Positions 33,961 to 36,024 of a stretch of DNA of 36,024 nucleotides are shown one piece after another. A model generated the notes under the pieces. The model worked only from the letters and a program-made list of their open reading frames with translations. It ran no database searches and was not told the origin of the DNA. A program made the position numbers and the translations under genes. Source of the DNA: Candidatus Heimdallarchaeota archaeon (GTDB taxonomy: Archaea; Asgardarchaeota; Heimdallarchaeia; JABLTI01); assembly GCA_030614005.1 (NCBI GenBank), contig JAUWKS010000032.1, positions 1 through 36,024 of the forward strand, read 5' to 3'. Every line of letters starts with the position of its first letter. Within the stretch, counting starts at the first letter, position 1.

Positions 33961-34977
33961 TCATTTTGAAAATCGTTCACCTCTACCAGGAAATGGAAAT
34001 TTCAGTTCGCGCAATTCTCGTTTCAAAATTCTCTTGACTTCTCTGTAGGAGGAAATATTTGGTAATTCAATTTGATTTTGTATCTCTTTTAATGTTCCAT
34101 TAAATCTCTCAAACGTATAGATACAAGCCAATGAAAGGTATGTTGTTCTTTCAGCTAACGAGTACTCGCAATTAGCTTCCTTGCTTGAAGCAATTTTATA
34201 GGCTTTTAAAATTAAATCTTGAACTTCAGGCAATTCCCTTAACAATAGTAATGTTCCAAAACAACCTAACCGCAATAAATCCTTAACATCTAGTTCTTTA
34301 CCAATAATTTCTTTTTTTGCAAATTGGAGGAATTCCACCGCGATTTTACGAAAAATGGTTGTTTTCTCATCATATGTAAGATACGTTTTGATATTTCTGT
34401 TTTCCAATGGTTGAGTGTCAAAAACTTCTTCTTTATCCAAATGATCTATCCATTTCTCATAATTAAAAGAGTAAAATTTATTGTTCTCAATCGCATCTAA
34501 TTGGCGAATGCTATTCAGTGATAGGAAATTTGTTACCAACAAATTTGAAGTAAAGAGGAAAGTATCAAATAAGGATAATTCACTGCAATTAATTGGAATG
34601 TCTTCTAGTTCTATTTTGATATTCTTTAATCGTAATTTCTCAAGGTTGTTTGTTTTTTCTAATTCCGCAGAAACACCTAAAGTACAACCATCTGTATCAT
34701 TACATATGCCTACTAAACTGCTCTCCCACCAAAGTAATTGGAATTCCTTCTTTTTATCTTCCATTTTGTATTCATTCAAGATTTTCTTTGCATTCAGAGC
34801 GATTTTCTTTGGAAATTCATACCTTTCTAAAGCAATCCTATAGAAATCTGTACAAAGTTTCCTTGATCCAATTTGTGTGAAATCTCTATTATCAAAATTA
34901 ATGCATCCAATAATATTGTCCTCTAAAATCACAACAGCTATTGGTTCCTTTATATACATCAAATTATGTTTTTTCAA
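33961..34977 (-). CDS. Unknown 338-aa protein
   Basis: Family not recognised. The N-terminal half is mixed alpha/beta (IAVVILEDNIIGCINFDNRD, FQLLWWESSLVGICNDTDG, the latter resembling a beta hairpin). The C-terminal half is helical (IFRKIAVEFLQFAKKEIIGK, DLLRLGCFGTLLLLRELPEV) and ends with a region that looks like a helix-turn-helix with a basic tail (EIQNQIELPNISSYREVKRI, LKRELRELKFPF). This could be a DNA-binding end (inference). There is no signal or membrane segment. It lies just outside the 23S-repeat-bounded segment and shares its AT-rich composition. The start is ATG 34977 after a gagaacaaatt-type leader; no strong ribosome-binding site. Confidence 0.5.
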   Translation of the reverse strand: MKKHNLMYIKEPIAVVILEDNIIGCINFDNRDFTQIGSRKLCTDFYRIALERYEFPKKIALNAKKILNEYKMEDKKKEFQLLWWESSLVGICNDTDGCTLGVSAELEKTNNLEKLRLKNIKIELEDIPINCSELSLFDTFLFTSNLLVTNFLSLNSIRQLDAIENNKFYSFNYEKWIDHLDKEEVFDTQPLENRNIKTYLTYDEKTTIFRKIAVEFLQFAKKEIIGKELDVKDLLRLGCFGTLLLLRELPEVQDLILKAYKIASSKEANCEYSLAERTTYLSLACIYTFERFNGTLKEIQNQIELPNISSYREVKRILKRELRELKFPFPGRGERFSK

Positions 34978-35114
34978 TTTGTTCTCACCAAAACCGGTAC
35001 TTTCAAATCAATAATGATTTATTTCTAATGCTTAAAAACTTCTTGAGAAATTTATAATCAATAATTTTCAAGATCTTTCAGAAGATGCAAGAAGTGGTCT
35101 TCAATCAATTAGAA

Positions 35115-35232
35115 TTTTCCTTTTCTTTTACTTGTCTTAATTTATCCTAGTTGAGATTAGGTTTTAGACTTGAAAAAGAGAATTTTGAGTTTTTAGATTT
35201 ATTGCATTGTATATTTTACTTGAAGAAGTAAT
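35115..35232 (+). repeat. T-rich/hairpin intergenic element, copy 3
   Basis: T-rich tract (35115-35130), then CCTA-gttgagat-TAGG (35146-35161), ttttagacttgaaaaagag and acttgaagaagtaa (35218-35231). The last motif is identical in copy 1, 42-57 bases after the hairpin in both. There is no gene in 34978-35249 apart from this element. Confidence 0.4.
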
Positions 35233-35249
35233 TTTTTCTTTGTTATTAT

Positions 35250-35384
35250 TTAGAAAATGACTGATTCAATAATTGAATAGGCAATATTGCCTACAATAGA
35301 GAGTATCCCTGTAGAAAGTGTTACTAAAAGTAAAACATTTCTTATTAGATATCTCTTAGTTGTTGGTTTCTTCTGCTCTTTCAT
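35250..35384 (-). CDS. Small membrane-protein ORF or frameshifted tail (44 aa)
   Basis: ATG 35384 opens a frame with a basic start (MKEQKKPTTKRYLIRN) and one hydrophobic helix (VLLLVTLSTGILSIVGNIAY). The frame is open further upstream (YKDRIVKLFEKHAWIMKE) and runs into the 3' end of the 110-residue membrane gene in another frame. It is either an overlapping small gene or the C-terminus of that gene after a frameshift. Confidence 0.35.
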   Translation of the reverse strand: MKEQKKPTTKRYLIRNVLLLVTLSTGILSIVGNIAYSIIESVIF

Positions 35385-35413
35385 TATCCAAGCATGTTTT
35401 TCAAATAATTTTA

Positions 35414-35746
35414 CTATCCTATCCTTATAAATATCAGTACAATGGAAGGAAATATGTAAATTAAATTAGCCAATGTTGTCATCAACAATCCTAGAACCAT
35501 AAGTAGAACATTCCACATATAGTACTCATTACCTATTGAATAATAGACAGAATGAAATATCCCTATACAGATTGCCATTGAGGATCCTGCTGCAATCATA
35601 GTTCCGTTTATTATGTAAAAAATTCGATAATATTTATCAAATGCTTCTCTTCCTTCAATTTCTACTTCCTTTCTTATCTCTTCGTCTTTCTCCTCTTTCC
35701 GATCTACTTTTATTATGATTATTCCTCTCCAAATCTGAGATAACAT
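35414..35746 (-). CDS. Small membrane protein (110 aa)
   Basis: A charged, basic/acidic N-terminal part (VDRKEEKDEEIRKEVEIEGR) is followed by two or three membrane helices (YRIFYIINGTMIAAGSSMAI, then WNVLLMVLGLLMTTLANLIY). No family recognised. The stop follows a hydrophobic IFPSIVLIFIRIG, and a second hydrophobic ORF continues at once in another frame, which suggests a frameshift or an overlapping gene. The start ATG overlaps another small ORF (35719-35847) by 28 bp. Confidence 0.45.
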   Translation of the reverse strand: MLSQIWRGIIIIKVDRKEEKDEEIRKEVEIEGREAFDKYYRIFYIINGTMIAAGSSMAICIGIFHSVYYSIGNEYYMWNVLLMVLGLLMTTLANLIYIFPSIVLIFIRIG

Positions 35747-35847
35747 TTCCCATTATTCGTCAAAATTTTGCTCTTCTCTTTTATTGCTTTATCTTTTTTA
35801 TATATTTCTTTAAGAGTAACTTTAACTATATTGTCAATTTCATTCAT
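35719..35847 (-). CDS. Possible small ORF (42 aa)
   Basis: ATG 35847 opens a frame encoding a Lys/Glu-rich helical peptide (MNEIDNIVKVTLKEIYKKDK, NNGKCYLRFGEE) that ends inside the start region of the 110-residue membrane gene. Codon use resembles coding sequence, and the overlap suggests translational coupling. No family recognised; it may be chance. Confidence 0.25.
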   Translation of the reverse strand: MNEIDNIVKVTLKEIYKKDKAIKEKSKILTNNGKCYLRFGEE

Positions 35848-35927
35848 ATTATTACGAAGATTCTCGATTCTTGTTTACTTAAAATTGAACTACTTGTTAT
35901 TAATCTAAAAATATTACTCAATACAAC

Positions 35928-36024
35928 TTACAAACCCCTCATCATTTCTAAGAGTTCCAAAATCTCTTTATCCTTTTCTGATAGAAGAAGTGTTTCATAG
36001 ATAATCTCGTCAAGAGAAGAGAAT
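35928..36024 (-). CDS. 3' end of a minus-strand gene (partial)
   Basis: The frame enters from the right edge and encodes SLDEIIYETLLLSEKDKEIL followed by ELLEMMRGL and TAA (35928). An acidic, helical C-terminus; the family cannot be judged from 32 residues. It is probably the first gene of the small-ORF cluster to its left. Confidence 0.4.
   Translation of the reverse strand, partial: FSSLDEIIYETLLLSEKDKEILELLEMMRGL

Overview
The window looks like chromosomal DNA of a low-GC archaeon, most probably an Asgard archaeon (a Heimdallarchaeia-like lineage is a guess). Seen directly: an archaeal-type 23S rRNA gene with no 16S, 5S or tRNA gene recognised beside it; an enlarged segment at the ES39 position of that rRNA; a membrane-anchored RING-type zinc-finger protein; many surface proteins with a signal peptide and a C-terminal membrane anchor followed by RKR-type residues; a membrane sensor with an archaeal-style winged-helix tail; TATA-like promoters; and many TTG starts. 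ES39 enlargement and RING proteins are known from Asgard genomes; the placement is inference.

Left part (1-20.3 kb): an ordinary, loosely packed chromosome. It holds the end of a secreted clan CD cysteine peptidase, a stand-alone receiver domain, two tandem membrane-anchored alpha/beta hydrolases, a 3-methyladenine DNA glycosylase, a surface protein, a YdjM-like membrane hydrolase, an amidohydrolase, a four-PAS protein, zinc-ribbon proteins, a radical SAM enzyme, a DUF2769 protein, a GH35 beta-galactosidase, an alkaline phosphatase and a RING protein. Between them lie gene debris: a lysine 6-aminotransferase fragment joined to the tail of a surface protein.

Middle part (20.3-25.8 kb): debris and surface genes. 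The debris is an ABC-exporter tail, an antisense 23S 3'-end remnant and a RING-gene tail. The genes are a membrane one-component regulator, two surface proteins and two tandem copies of an unknown small protein.

23S rRNA (about 25.8-29.05 kb): the gene is flanked by a long processing stem. The conserved core is interrupted twice by short self-pairing inserts: 69 nt in the apical loop of helix 89, next to the peptidyl-transferase centre, and 61 nt inside the sarcin-ricin loop, exactly between the residues equivalent to E. coli C2658 and G2659. Either must be removed, or leave the rRNA split or remodelled, for a normal ribosome. This is the most unusual observation in the window.

Right part (29.05-36.0 kb): an AT-rich island. 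Its first 4.7 kb is bracketed by a 56-nt direct repeat of the 23S 3' end, 53 of 56 identical including 39 nt with no mismatch. Inside is a compact four-gene operon (a TIGR04255-like protein, two small unknown proteins and a 388-residue unknown protein) with its own TATA box and palindromic operator-like site, plus a 5'-truncated SAMHD1/COG1078-like HD gene and ORF remnants. Beyond the repeat are an unknown 338-residue gene and several small membrane-protein ORFs. The operon is the best candidate here for an undescribed, possibly defensive, gene system. No integrase was found.
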